Assembly (NCBI RefSeq): GCF_023091745.1
Contig: NC_068910.1
Location: 3,446,272-3,510,271 of the forward strand
Reading direction: 5' to 3'
DNA length: 64,000 nucleotides
DNA from: Budorcas taxicolor
Lineage: Eukaryota; Chordata; Mammalia; Artiodactyla; Bovidae
Below the pieces are notes generated by a model, which was not told where the DNA came from, did no database searches, and worked only from the letters and a program-made list of their open reading frames with translations. How positions within the stretch are numbered: position 1 is the stretch's first letter; each line of letters starts with the position of its first letter. Of the stretch, positions 54,455-64,000 are shown piece after piece. A program made the position numbers and the translations under genes.

Positions 54455-56903
54455 GTTCAGATGCTCGGTCACGTAGGACTCTGCGGCCCTGGACTGGAGT
54501 ACGCCAGGCTTCCCTGTCCTTCACTGCCTCCTGGAGTTTGCTCAACTCGTGGCCATCGAGTCGGTGATGTCATCCAATCACCTCACCCTCTGCCGCCCCT
54601 TCTCCTCCTGCCCTCAATGTTTCCCAGCGTCAGGGTCATTTCCAACGAGCCGGCTCTTCACTTCCGGGGGCGAAAGTACTGGAGCTTCAGCATTTGTCCT
54701 TCTAATGCATATTCAGGGCTGGTCTCCTTTAGGATTGACTGATTTGATCTCCTTGCACTCCAAGGAACTCCCAGGAGTCTTCTCCAACATTACAGTTCAA
54801 AAGCATCAATTACTTGGCACTTAGCCTTCTTTATGGCCCAACTCTCACATCCATACATGACCACTGGAAAATCCATAGCTTTGACTAGGGCAGACCTAGG
54901 TCGACCAAGTGATATCTCTGCTTTTTAACATGCTGTCTTGGTTGGTCATAGCTTTTCTTCTAAGGAGCGTCTTTTAATTTCATGGCTGTAGTCACCGTTC
55001 ACAGTGATTCTGGAGCCCAAGAAAATAAAGTCTGTCACTGTTTCCATTTTTTCCCTATTTGCCATGAGGTGATGTGACTGGATACAATGATCTTAAGTTT
55101 TTTGACTGTTGAATTTTTAGCCAGCTTTTTTTTCACTCTCTTCTTTTCACCTTCATCAAGAGGCTCTCTAGTTCTTCTTTGCTTTCTGCCATTAGGGTGG
55201 TGTCATCTGCATATCTGAGGTTACTGATACTTCTTCCAGAAATCTTGATTCCAACCTAAGCTTTACCCAGCTTGTCATTTCACATGATGTACTTTGCATA
55301 TGAGTTAAATAAGCAGGGTGACAATATACAGCCTTGACATACTCCTTTCCCAATTTGGAACCAGTCACTTGTTCCATGTAAGGTTCTGTTGCTTCTTGAC
55401 CTGTCTACAGGTTTCTCAGGAGACAAGTACGGTGGTCTGGTATTCCCACCTTTTTCAGAATTATCCACAGTTGGTTGTGATCCACACCGTCAAAGGCTTT
55501 ATTCAATGAAACAAAAGCAGATGTTTTTCTGGAATTCCCTTGCTTTTTCTATGATCCAGTGGATGTTGGAAATTTGACCTTTGGTTCCCCTGCCTTTTCC
55601 AAACCCAGCTTGTACATCATCTGGAAGTTCTCGGTTCAGGTACTGTTGAAGCCTACCTTGAAGGATTCAGAGCACTGCCTTGCTAGCATATAAAATGCGC
55701 ATAATTGTGCAATAGTTTGAAGATTCTTTGGCACAGCCCTTCTTTAGGACTGGAATGGAAACTGACCCTTTCCAGTCCTGTGGCCAGTGCCGAGTTTCCA
55801 AGTTTACTGTCATACTGAGTGCAGCACTTTAACAGCATCATCTTGTAGGAACTGAAATAGCTCAGCTGGAATTCCATCACCTCCACAAGCTTTGTCTGTA
55901 GTAATACTTCCTAAGGTCCACTTGACTTCACACTCCAGGATGTCTGGCTCTAAGGTGAATGATCACACCATTGTGGTTATCCAGGTCATTAAGACCTTTT
56001 TTGTACAGTTCTTCTGTGTATTTTCTGTGTAATCTTGCCACCTCTTCTTACCATCTTCTGCTTCTGTTAGGTCCATACTATCCATACATATCGTGCCCAT
56101 CCCCGCATGGAATGTCCTCTTCAGTTCAGTCGCTCAGTTGTGTCCAACTCTGCAACCCCTTGGACCACGGCACACCAGGCCTCCCTGTTCATCACCAACT
56201 CCTGGAGTTTACTCAAACTCATGTCCATCGAGTCGTTGATACCATCCAACCATCTCATCCTCTGTCGTCCCCTTCTCCTCTGGCCTTCCATCTTTCCCAG
56301 CATCAGGGTCTTTTCAAATGAGTCAGTTCTTCGCATCAGGTGGCCCAAAGTACTGGAGTTTAGGCCTCAGCATCAGTCCTTCCAGTGAACACCCAGGACT
56401 GATCTCCTTTAGGATGGACTGGCTGGATCTCCTTGCAGTCCAAGGGACTGCAATGTCCCTTGTCCCCTTGGTATCTCTAATTTTCTTCGAGATCTCTAGT
56501 CTTTCCCGTTCTATTGTTTTCCTCTATTTCTCTGCACTCTTCTCTTGAGAAGGCTTTCTTATCTCTCCTTGCTATTCTTTGGAACTCTGTATTCACATGG
56601 GTATATCCTTCCTTTTCTCTCTTGCTTCTCTTCTCTTCTCAGCTATTTGTAAGGTCTCCTCAGACAAACATTTCGCTTTTTTGCATTTTTGATCACTGCC
56701 TCCTGTACAATGTTAAGAACTTCCACCTATAGTCCTTCAGGCACTCTGTTTATCAGATCCAATCCTTTGAATCTGTTACTTTCATAATCATAAGAGATTT
56801 GATTTAGGTCATACCTGAAAGGCCTAGTGGTTTTCCCTAGCTTCTTCAATTTAAGTCTGAATTTTGCAGTAAGGAGTTCATGATCTGAACCACAGTCAGC
56901 TCA
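54455..56903 (-). mobile_element. BovB LINE, inverted, itself split by a second BovB
   Basis: Reading the - strand from 56903 down to 54455 gives BovB from its ORF middle ('...actgtggttcagatcatgaa') to its 3' tail. Sequence elements include reverse transcriptase pieces (FQIGKGVCQGCILSPCLF) and the usual tail 'ggcagtgaaggacagggaag'. Interrupted at 56118-56451. Broken ORF. Confidence 0.88.
56118..56451 (-). mobile_element. BovB 3' fragment nested in BovB
   Basis: The - strand reads MRRTDSFEKTLMLGKMEGQR and WLDGINDSMDMSLSKLQELV to the tail. Target duplication AATGTCC (56111-56117 and 56452-56458). Less diverged than its host. Confidence 0.88.
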
Positions 56904-57405
56904 AGAAAAAAAGGCAATCTAATACAAAAAAACGGGGAAGACTAAATGGACACCTCTCTGAAGAAGAGATACAGATAACTAACAAACACATGAAAATATG
57001 ATCAACATCGCTCACTATTAGAGAAATGCAAATGAAAACCTCAATAAGGTATCACTTCATAGGGTCAGAAAGGCCACAACCAAAAATTCAACAAAGAATA
57101 AATGCTGGAGAGGGTGCAGAGAAAAGGAACACCCTTGCACTGTGGGTGAGAATGTAAACTGATACAGCCATCATGAACAATGGCATGGACACTCCTTAAA
57201 ACAGGTAGGGATAAAACTATCATAGGACCGAGTAATCCCACTACTGGGCATATACCCTGAGAAAACAATAATTCAGAAAGACACCTGTATCCCAATTATC
57301 TATGGAGCACTATTTCCAATAAACAGGACATGGAAGCAACCTAGATGTATGTCAACACATGAACAGATAAAGAAGTTGTGCTACACACACACATACCATG
57401 GGATA

Positions 57406-57601
57406 GTGAAAGTGGAAGTCACTCAATCATGTCCGACTCTTTGCGACCCCATGGACTATACAGTCCATGGAATTCTCCAGGCCAGAATACTGGAGTGGGT
57501 AGCCTTTCCCTTCTCCAGGGGATCTTCCCAACCCGGGGACCGAACCCTGGTCTCCCACACTGCAGACGGATTCTTCACCAGCTGAGCCACAAGGGAAGCC
57601 C
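57406..57601 (-). repeat. Bov-tA SINE, inverted
   Basis: 'aagtcactcaatcatgtccg' to 'agctgagccacaagggaagc'. Perfect 11-bp target duplication ACCATGGGATA (57395-57405 and 57602-57612) of the L1 unit. Confidence 0.94.
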
Positions 57602-58104
57602 ACCATGGGATATTACTCAGCCATAAGGAACGAATTTGATTCAGTTCCAGGGACGTGGCTGAACCTAGAGCCTCTCAGACAGAGTGAAGAAGTCAGGAAA
57701 ACAAATATTGTATTTGGTGCGTCTATACGGTATCTAGGAAACCGGTATTGATGAACCTATTTTCAGGGCAGGAATACAGACCCGGAAGTAGAGGAGGGCT
57801 TGTGGACTCCGCAGAGGACGGACTGGGTGGGACAAATTGAGAGCGCAGCATGGAAGTACAGACATGACCATGTGTAAAATGCATAGTGATGCACAGTTAT
57901 GCGTAACAGGGAGCTTATCCTGGTGAGCTGTGATGACCCAGAGGGGTGGGGGTTGGAGGGACGGTGGTCAGGACGGAGGGGGTCTATGCACACATATGGT
58001 TGACTGACACTTTGTATGGCAAAAACCAACACATACTTGTAAAGCAAACATACTCCAGTTAAAGAATGAAATAATTATGAATAAATAAACAGTAATAAAT
58101 AAAA

Positions 58105-59285
58105 TAACAGTTTTTGACACATTTTCTAAAATAGTGAAAATAAAACCAAAAATAAAAAACTTGAACCCAATTAAACTTAAAAGGTTTTGCCCAACAAAGG
58201 AAGCTACATACAAAATGGTAAAGACAACACACTCAGAATCAGATACAATATTTTAAAGGAAGCAACCGACATCCGATTACCTTCTAAAATACACAGTTTC
58301 TGGAGCTCAATGTCAACAAACAAACAATAAAAATCCATTCAAAACACATGCAGAATACCTAAATGGACATCTCTCCAAAGACATACAGATGGGCAACCAA
58401 CACATGAAATCTCGTTCAACGTTAGTCATTATTAGAGAAATGCAAATGAAAACTTCAGTGAGCTTATTACCATACAAGGTCAGAATGGCCATCAACAAAA
58501 ATTCTACAAACAGTAAATGCTGGAGAGGGTGTGTAGAAAAAGGAACCCTGGTGCACTCCTGGTAGAAAAGTAAAGTGATACACCCACTATGGGGATAAGT
58601 ATGGAGTGTCCTTAAAGAAAAAGAGGATAAAAATACCACATGACCCAGCAAGTCCACTGGGCATATACCCTGACAAAACCACAATTCAAAACGACACATG
58701 AGCCCGTTGTTCTTTGGAGCACCATTTATGATAGCTGGACATGGAAGCAAACTAGACGTCTGTCAAAGGATGAATGCATAAAGTTGTGCTATACATATCC
58801 AATGGAATATTACTCAGCCATAAAAAGGAACCAATTTTAGTCGGTGCTAAGGTATCGGGTGAACCTAGAGCCTTTTATAGAGAGTGAAGGAAGTCAGTAA
58901 GAGAAAGACAAATATTGTATATCCAGGCACATGTATGGGGTCTGGGAAAATGGACTAGAGAGGCAGAGGGCGGGTTTGTGGACACAGGGGGGAGGGAAAG
59001 GGTGGGGCTACTGAAAGAGCAGCAGACAAGGATATCCATCAGCAGGTGTCAAACAACCAGCAGGAAGACGGTGCAGACCAGAGAGCTCAGCCTGGCGCTC
59101 TGTGGCAGCTTAGAGACTGGGCTGGGGGAGGCGGCAGGGAGACAGGCACAAGGGGGAAAGGATGTGTCTATGCTTGTGACCGGTTCTGCTGTTACATGAA
59201 GAACCCCACATGACACTGCAAAGCCATCACGCTCCAATTAAAAATCAACTTCAAATACCACAAAAAAAAGTTTAATAAAAACGGA
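58105..59285 (+). repeat. L1 array unit 7
   Basis: Start marker at 58111 ('tttttgacacattttctaaa'); end '...catcacgctccaattaaaaa'. Uninterrupted unit of about 1.18 kb. Confidence 0.87.
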
Positions 59286-59287
59286 AT

Positions 59288-60236
59288 AAAAAATTTGAAG
59301 GCACCTTCTAAATAATGACTATTAAAACAAAAATAAACAAATGGGACCTAATTAAACTTAAAAGCTCTTGCACAGCAATGGAAAGCACAAACAGAAAGAC
59401 CACCCTCAGAACAGGAGACAATACTTGAAAGCTAACTGACACAGGATTAATCTCCAAAACATAAGAGCTCATGGAGCTCAGTTTCAAGAAAAAAGACAAA
59501 CTAATCAAAGTTGGGGGAAGATTTAATGAACGGCTCTCCAAAGACATACAGATGACCAACCAACACATGGAAAGATGATGAACATCACTCACCTACTATG
59601 CCTACAATACAACTACTGAGCATAAAATTGAGAAAACAGTTTTCAAAAGACACATGTACCTCAATGTTCACTGCAGCACTATTCATAATAGCCGGGACAC
59701 GGAAGCAAACTAGTTACCTCTGGGCAAATGGACGGACAAAGAAGATGTGCTACATGCACACCACGGAATATTACTCAGTCATAAAGGGGAAAACCAGTCA
59801 GTTCCAGGCAGGCAGGTGAACCTAGAGCCTGTTAGACAAAGTCGAGTCAGAAAAGCAAACAACATATAAGGCATATATATGGAGTCTACGAAAACGGCTC
59901 TGAAGAACTCATACGCAGGGCAGGAATACAGACCCAAAGGTAGAGAATGCACTTTTGGACACATCAGGGCAAGGACAGGGTGGGAAACATCGAGAACAGC
60001 AAGGAAACATAGACACTACCATGTTAAAGAGCATAGGTAGGGGGAAGTTACTGAACAACCCGGAGGCTCAGCCTGCTGGGCCGTCACGATCTAGACTGGT
60101 GGGGACGGGGAGATTCAGACGGGGGGCGATACATGTATATTTGGGGCTCACTCATGTTGTTGTATGGCAGAAACCAGCACAACATGTACAGCAATTATAC
60201 CCCAATTAAAAAATGAGAAAAAATTATGAAAAAAAT
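59288..60236 (+). repeat. L1 array unit 8 (internal deletion)
   Basis: Start marker at 59292 ('aatttgaaggcaccttctaa'). At about 59590-59620 the sequence jumps from 'gatgatgaacatcactcacc' to 'tactgagcataaaattgaga', losing about 0.23 kb. End '...caattataccccaattaaaa'. Confidence 0.86.
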
Positions 60237-60237
60237 A

Positions 60238-61508
60238 ACAATTTTTGATCCATCTTCTAAAATAATGAATATACTTAAAAAATAAACAATTCAGACATAT
60301 TTAATCTTAAAAGCTTTTGCTCAGCAAAGGAAATCACAAACAAAACAAAAAGACAAGCCTCAGAATAGGAGACAATCTTCGAAAACTAAGCAACTGACAC
60401 AGGCTTAACCTTCAAAATATACAAACAGCTCATGGAGCTCAATTTAAAAAATTTAAAAAGCCACTCCATTCAAAAAAAAAAACAAGCAGAACACCTAAAC
60501 ACACATTCCCCCAAAGAAGATATACTGATGGGCAACAAACACATGAAGTGATGCTCAACATCACCCATTATTAGAGAAATGCAAATGAAAACTTCAATAA
60601 GGTATCACCTGACAAGGTTAGATTGGCCATCATCAAAAATTCTACAAACAATAAAAGCTGCAGAAAGTGTGGAGAGACAGGAACCCTCTTGCACCCTTCA
60701 TGGGAATGTAGGCTGAAACAGTCACTAAGGATAACAGTATGGAGATTCCCTAAAACCTAGGGATAAAAATACCACATGACCCTGTAATCCCACTACTGGG
60801 CGTACAGTCTGAAAACCGTAATTCAAAACAACACGTGTACCCCAGTGCTCACTGCAGCACCATGTACAGTGTTGAGGACATGGAAGCACCCTAGATGTCT
60901 GTTGACAGATGAATGGATAAAGAAGTCATGCTAAATATACAGAATGGAGTATTACTCAGCAATGAAATGGAATGGATTTGAATCAGTTTTAGTCAGGTGG
61001 GTGACCCCAGAGCCTGTTTTGCAGAGTGAAGCAAGTCAGAAAAAGAAAATGAAATGCTGTATATTGACACACATGTATCGAATCTAGAAAAATGGTCCTG
61101 ATGAACCCATCTGCAGAGCAGGAATACAGACACAGATGTGAAGAATGGATTTGTGGACACAGCTGGAGAAAGAAAGGGTGGGACAAACTCAAAGAGCAGC
61201 ACGGAAGTGTATATAAAACCATGTGTAAAACAACCAAGCTAGTGGGAAGCTAATGCATAACACAAGGAGCTCAGCCCGGTGCTCTGTGATGCCCTAGAGA
61301 GACTGGACGGGTATGAGGAGGGCAGGGCAGGCAGAGTTTCAGCAGGAAGAGGATACATGTATACTGATGCCTGATTCATACTGTGGTATGGAAGAAACCA
61401 ACACAATATTGGAGAGCACTTATACTCTAACTAAACATCAACATTAAATACCCCTAAAAAATTATTAGGGCTTCCCTGGTAGCTCGATTAAAAATAAAAA
61501 TAAAATAA
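60238..61508 (+). repeat. L1 array unit 9
   Basis: Start marker at 60241 ('atttttgatccatcttctaa'); end '...cttatactctaactaaacat'. An 18-base Bov-tA head 'gggcttccctggtagctc' is left in its tail near 61468. Confidence 0.87.
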
Positions 61509-62800
61509 AATTTTTGAATGCACCTTCTAAATAATGAATATAAATCCAAAAATATACAAATGGGACCTAATTAAACTTAAAAGCTTTTGCAGAGCAAAAG
61601 AAACCATAAACAAAATGAAAAGACAGCCATCAGAATGGGAGACAATATTTGCAAATTCAGTAACTGAGAAAGGATTATTTATCTTCAGGATATATTAATA
61701 CAAACAGCTCAAGGAGCTCAATTTCAAAAAAGACATCCAATCAAAAAATGGGCAGACATCAACAGAGAACTCTTCAAAGAAAACATACAGATGGGCAACA
61801 AACACAAGAAAAGATGCTCAACATCGCTCATTATTACAGAAACTCAAACGAAAACTTCAATGAGATATCATCTCACAAAGTCAGAACGGCCATCATCAAA
61901 AATTCTACAAAGAATAAATGCTGGAGAGGGTGTGGAGAAAAGGGAACCCTCTTGCACTGTTGGTGGGAATGCAAACTAATACAGCCACTATGGACAAAAG
62001 TATGGATATTCCTTTAAAAAGTAGGGATAGACTACTATGTTATACACAATCCCATTACAGGGCACAGACCCTGAGAAAACCGTAATTCAAAAAGACACGT
62101 GTATCCCCAAAGTTCCCTGCAGCAGTATTTCCGATAGCCAGGACGTGGAAGCGACCTAGATGCTCATCCACAGATGAATGGATAAAGACAGTGTGGTACA
62201 CATTATCAGTTCAGTTGCTCTGTCATGTCGGACTCTTTGTGACCCCATGAACTACAGCACGCAGGCTTCCCTGTCCATCACCAACTTCCTGGAGCTTGCT
62301 CAAACTCATGTCCATTGAGTTGGTGGTACATATATACTGTGGAATAGTACTCAGCCATGCGAAGGAAGGAATAAGAGTCAGATCTAGTGAGGCATATGAT
62401 CCTAAAGCCTGTTAAACAAAGTGACGTCAGAAAACAGATATCTTTATGCACACGCATGGATTCTTTAAATGGTAGATATGAACCCATTAGCAGGTCAGGA
62501 ATACAGACGCAGACATAGAGCACAATCTTCTGGACACAGTGCGGAAAGGAGAGGCTGGGATGAACTGAAAGAGTAGAACTGAAATACATGAGCAAAATAC
62601 ATAGCCATGCGAATTTGCTACATGAGCCGTGGAAACCAGCCTGGTGTTTTCTGACAACCTAGAGGGGTGGGATGGCGTGGGAGGTGCCAAGGAGGTTCGA
62701 GAGGGAAGGCACGTATGCATACCTATGGCTGATTCATGTTGATGTATGGCAGAAACCAACACAGCATTGTAAAGCAATTATCCTCCAATTAAAAAAAAAA
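61509..62800 (+). repeat. L1 array unit 10
   Basis: Start marker at 61511 ('tttttgaatgcaccttctaa'). Keeps a short open piece with NKCWRGCGEKGTLLHCWWEC. End '...caattatcctccaattaaaa'. Carries a BovB tail at about 62206-62320. Confidence 0.87.
62206..62320 (-). mobile_element. BovB 3' tail, inverted
   Basis: 'cagttcagttgctctgtcat' to 'actcatgtccattgagttg', about 115 bases. GTGGTACA is repeated on both sides (62193-62200 and 62323-62330). Confidence 0.82.
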
Positions 62801-63470
62801 TACCATCCCCAGCAGTCTCACTACTGGGCATCTACCTTGAGAAAACCATAACTTAAACAGCACATGTACCCCAACGTTCACTGCAGCACTATTTGTGACA
62901 GCCAGGACACGTAAGCAACTTAGATGTCTGTGGACAGATGAACAGATAAAGAAGTCGTGGTACATATATACAATGGAATATTACTCAGCCATAAAAAGGA
63001 CAGAGGCTGAGTTAGGTTCAGGGAGGTGGATGAACCTAGAGCCTCTTATGCAGAGTGCAGTCAGTCAGAAAGAGAAAAACAAATATCATATATTAACACA
63101 TATATATGGAATCCAGAAAAAGGGTCCTGCTGAACCCATCTGCAGAGCAGGAACGTGGATGCAGACTTGGAGAAGAGACTTGTGGACACAGCAGGGAAAG
63201 GATGGGACGAACTGGAAGATGCACAGAAGGACACATGCTATCATGTGTAGAGCAGTGTGAAGCTGCCGTGTAGCACGGGGAACTCGGTTGGGTGCCTCTG
63301 GGGACCTGGAGGGGTGGGATGGGGGTGACAGAGAGGTTCAAGAGGCAGGGGATGTATATATATATATATATATATACACACACTTATGGGTGACTCATTG
63401 TGTGCAGAAACCAACACAACATTGTAACACAACTATACTCCAATTAAAATTAAAATTTTAAAATGAAAAG
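62801..63470 (+). repeat. L1 array unit 11 (5' half missing)
   Basis: Starts directly after the A-rich tail of unit 10 with 'ccccagcagtctcactactg' instead of the common start. Its 3' end is complete ('...aactatactccaattaaaat') and has a (TA)n(CA)n run at about 63355-63382. Confidence 0.84.
63355..63382. repeat. (TA)n(CA)n microsatellite
   Basis: A perfect TA run of about 11 copies, followed by CACACACA, in the 3' UTR of L1 unit 11. Confidence 0.9.
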
Positions 63471-63497
63471 AAAAATTATTTTAAAAATGGAAATAAA

Positions 63498-64000
63498 AAA
63501 ATTTTCACCCACCTTCTAAAATAACGAATATAAAAACAATCGGAACCTAACTAAATGTAAAAGCTTTTGCAAAGCAAAAGAAACCACAAACAAAACAAAA
63601 AGACAACCCGCAGAATGTGAGACAATATTTGCAAAGCAGGCGACAAAAGTTAATTTTCAAAATATACAAACAGCTCACAGAGCACAATGTCAAAAAAAAA
63701 CAAACAATTCAATTAAATAATGGCTGGAAGACCTTTATGTAGACTTCTCTCCAAAAAAGACATACAGATCATAATCAAACACATGAAAAGATGCTCAACA
63801 CCACTCATTATTAGAGAAATACAAATCAAAACTATAACGAAGTATATCACCTCACACAGGTCAGAATGCCCATCTTCAAATCACACAGGTCAGAACGGCC
63901 ATCTTCAAAAAAATCTACAAACAATAAATGCTAAGAGTGGAGAAAAGGGTACCCTCTTACACTGTTGGTGGGAATATAAACCGGTACAGCCTCTGTGAAG
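63498..64000 (+). repeat. L1 array unit 12, cut by window end
   Basis: Start marker at 63501 ('attttcacccaccttctaaa'), continuing through 'aaaagatgctcaacaccact' and HCWWEYK to the edge. Confidence 0.86.

Larger units (their letters stand above)
54239..58095 (+). repeat. L1 array unit 6 with a large inverted BovB
   Basis: Start marker at 54241 ('atcttaacccacattcaaaa'). The L1 is cut at about 54454 and resumes at about 56905 ('ggcaatctaatacaaaaaa'), ending '...catactccagttaaagaat'. Removing the BovB and a Bov-tA leaves about 1.19 kb. Confidence 0.83.
30102..64000 (-). other. Presumed MRPS25 intron 1 and/or upstream DNA
   Basis: Exon 2 needs an upstream exon supplying the initiator Met and about 45 residues. 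I could not find it on the - strand through to 64000. The block is almost wholly transposon-derived. Whether it is entirely intron or includes an unrecognised promoter cannot be decided here. Parts with no recognised content include 36.0-36.29, 38.4-39.28, 39.53-40.2, 45.87-46.13 and 47.54-47.87 kb. Confidence 0.55.
46411..64000 (+). repeat. Head-to-tail tandem array of L1 3'-end units
   Basis: About twelve copies, all + strand, of the same L1 segment: late ORF2 ('...aataaacaaatgggacc...', CWRGCGEKGTLLHCWWECK, MEYYSAIKRNE) through the 3' UTR ('cctagaggggtgggat') to 'ccaattaaaa' plus an A-rich tail. Nine units start at the same L1 position, marked by 'tttttgatccaccttctaaa' or a diverged form, at about 46414, 49018, 51920, 52947, 54241, 58111, 59292, 60241 and 61511, with a tenth at 63501. 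Unit length is about 1.15-1.29 kb, less in those with internal deletions. Units are individually diverged and carry younger insertions. The array leaves the window. Confidence 0.85.

Noticed and set aside
46411..64000. Regular repeats considered as a CRISPR-like or coding repeat array
   Set aside because: Units are about 1.2 kb L1 3' ends in a mammalian intron or upstream region. There are no short repeats with unique spacers, and open frames are broken ORF2 remnants.

Overview
This is a mammalian, specifically ruminant, chromosomal window. The host lineage is shown by BovB LINEs, Bov-A, Bov-A2 and Bov-tA SINEs and tRNA-derived artiodactyl (CHR-like) SINEs spread through introns. There is no prokaryotic gene organisation. 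Two real protein-coding genes can be supported, both split into exons and both cut by a window edge. They are arranged tail to tail, in the order I recall for the human 3p25 region (NR2C2 then MRPS25).

Region 1 (1-17.7 kb, + strand): the last ten coding exons of NR2C2 (TR4 orphan nuclear receptor), from the second half of the DNA-binding domain to the stop at 12224. A long, repeat-poor 3' UTR follows, probably to about 17.7 kb. The ten exons join in frame with GT-AG borders to give 470 residues. Region 2 (17.7-19.3 kb): a GC- and CpG-rich stretch between the two 3' ends, with no recognised gene. Region 3 (19.3-30.1 kb, - strand): the last three coding exons of MRPS25 (mitochondrial small-subunit protein mS25), which join in frame to 128 residues plus stop. 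The first exon, expected to encode about 45 residues, was not found, so 30.1-64 kb is most simply its first intron and/or upstream DNA.

Region 4 (20-46 kb) is a thick accumulation of transposons in and beyond the MRPS25 introns: two interrupted L1 copies, a near-full-length but broken BovB (30.9-34.7 kb), an LTR candidate at 35.3 kb, a BovB with a perfect twin-priming inversion flanked by an 11-bp target duplication (36.3-37.65 kb), and a decayed class I (gammaretrovirus-like) endogenous retrovirus (about 37.7-45.6 kb) with recognisable Gag, protease, reverse transcriptase and RNase H remains. Its reading frames are broken and no env was found.

Region 5 (46.4-64 kb, running off the window) is the most unusual part. 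It is a head-to-tail series of about a dozen copies of the same L1 3' end (last part of ORF2, 3' UTR and A-rich tail), all on the + strand. Most units begin at the same internal L1 position, next to the A-rich tail of the preceding unit. That points to tandem amplification of one truncated L1 rather than independent insertions. Younger BovB, Bov-A2 and Bov-tA elements later landed inside the array, several with visible target-site duplications, which gives a relative age order.

All claims come from reading the sequence and from remembered family features. No alignment or database search was run, so repeat subfamily names and outer repeat borders are approximate.
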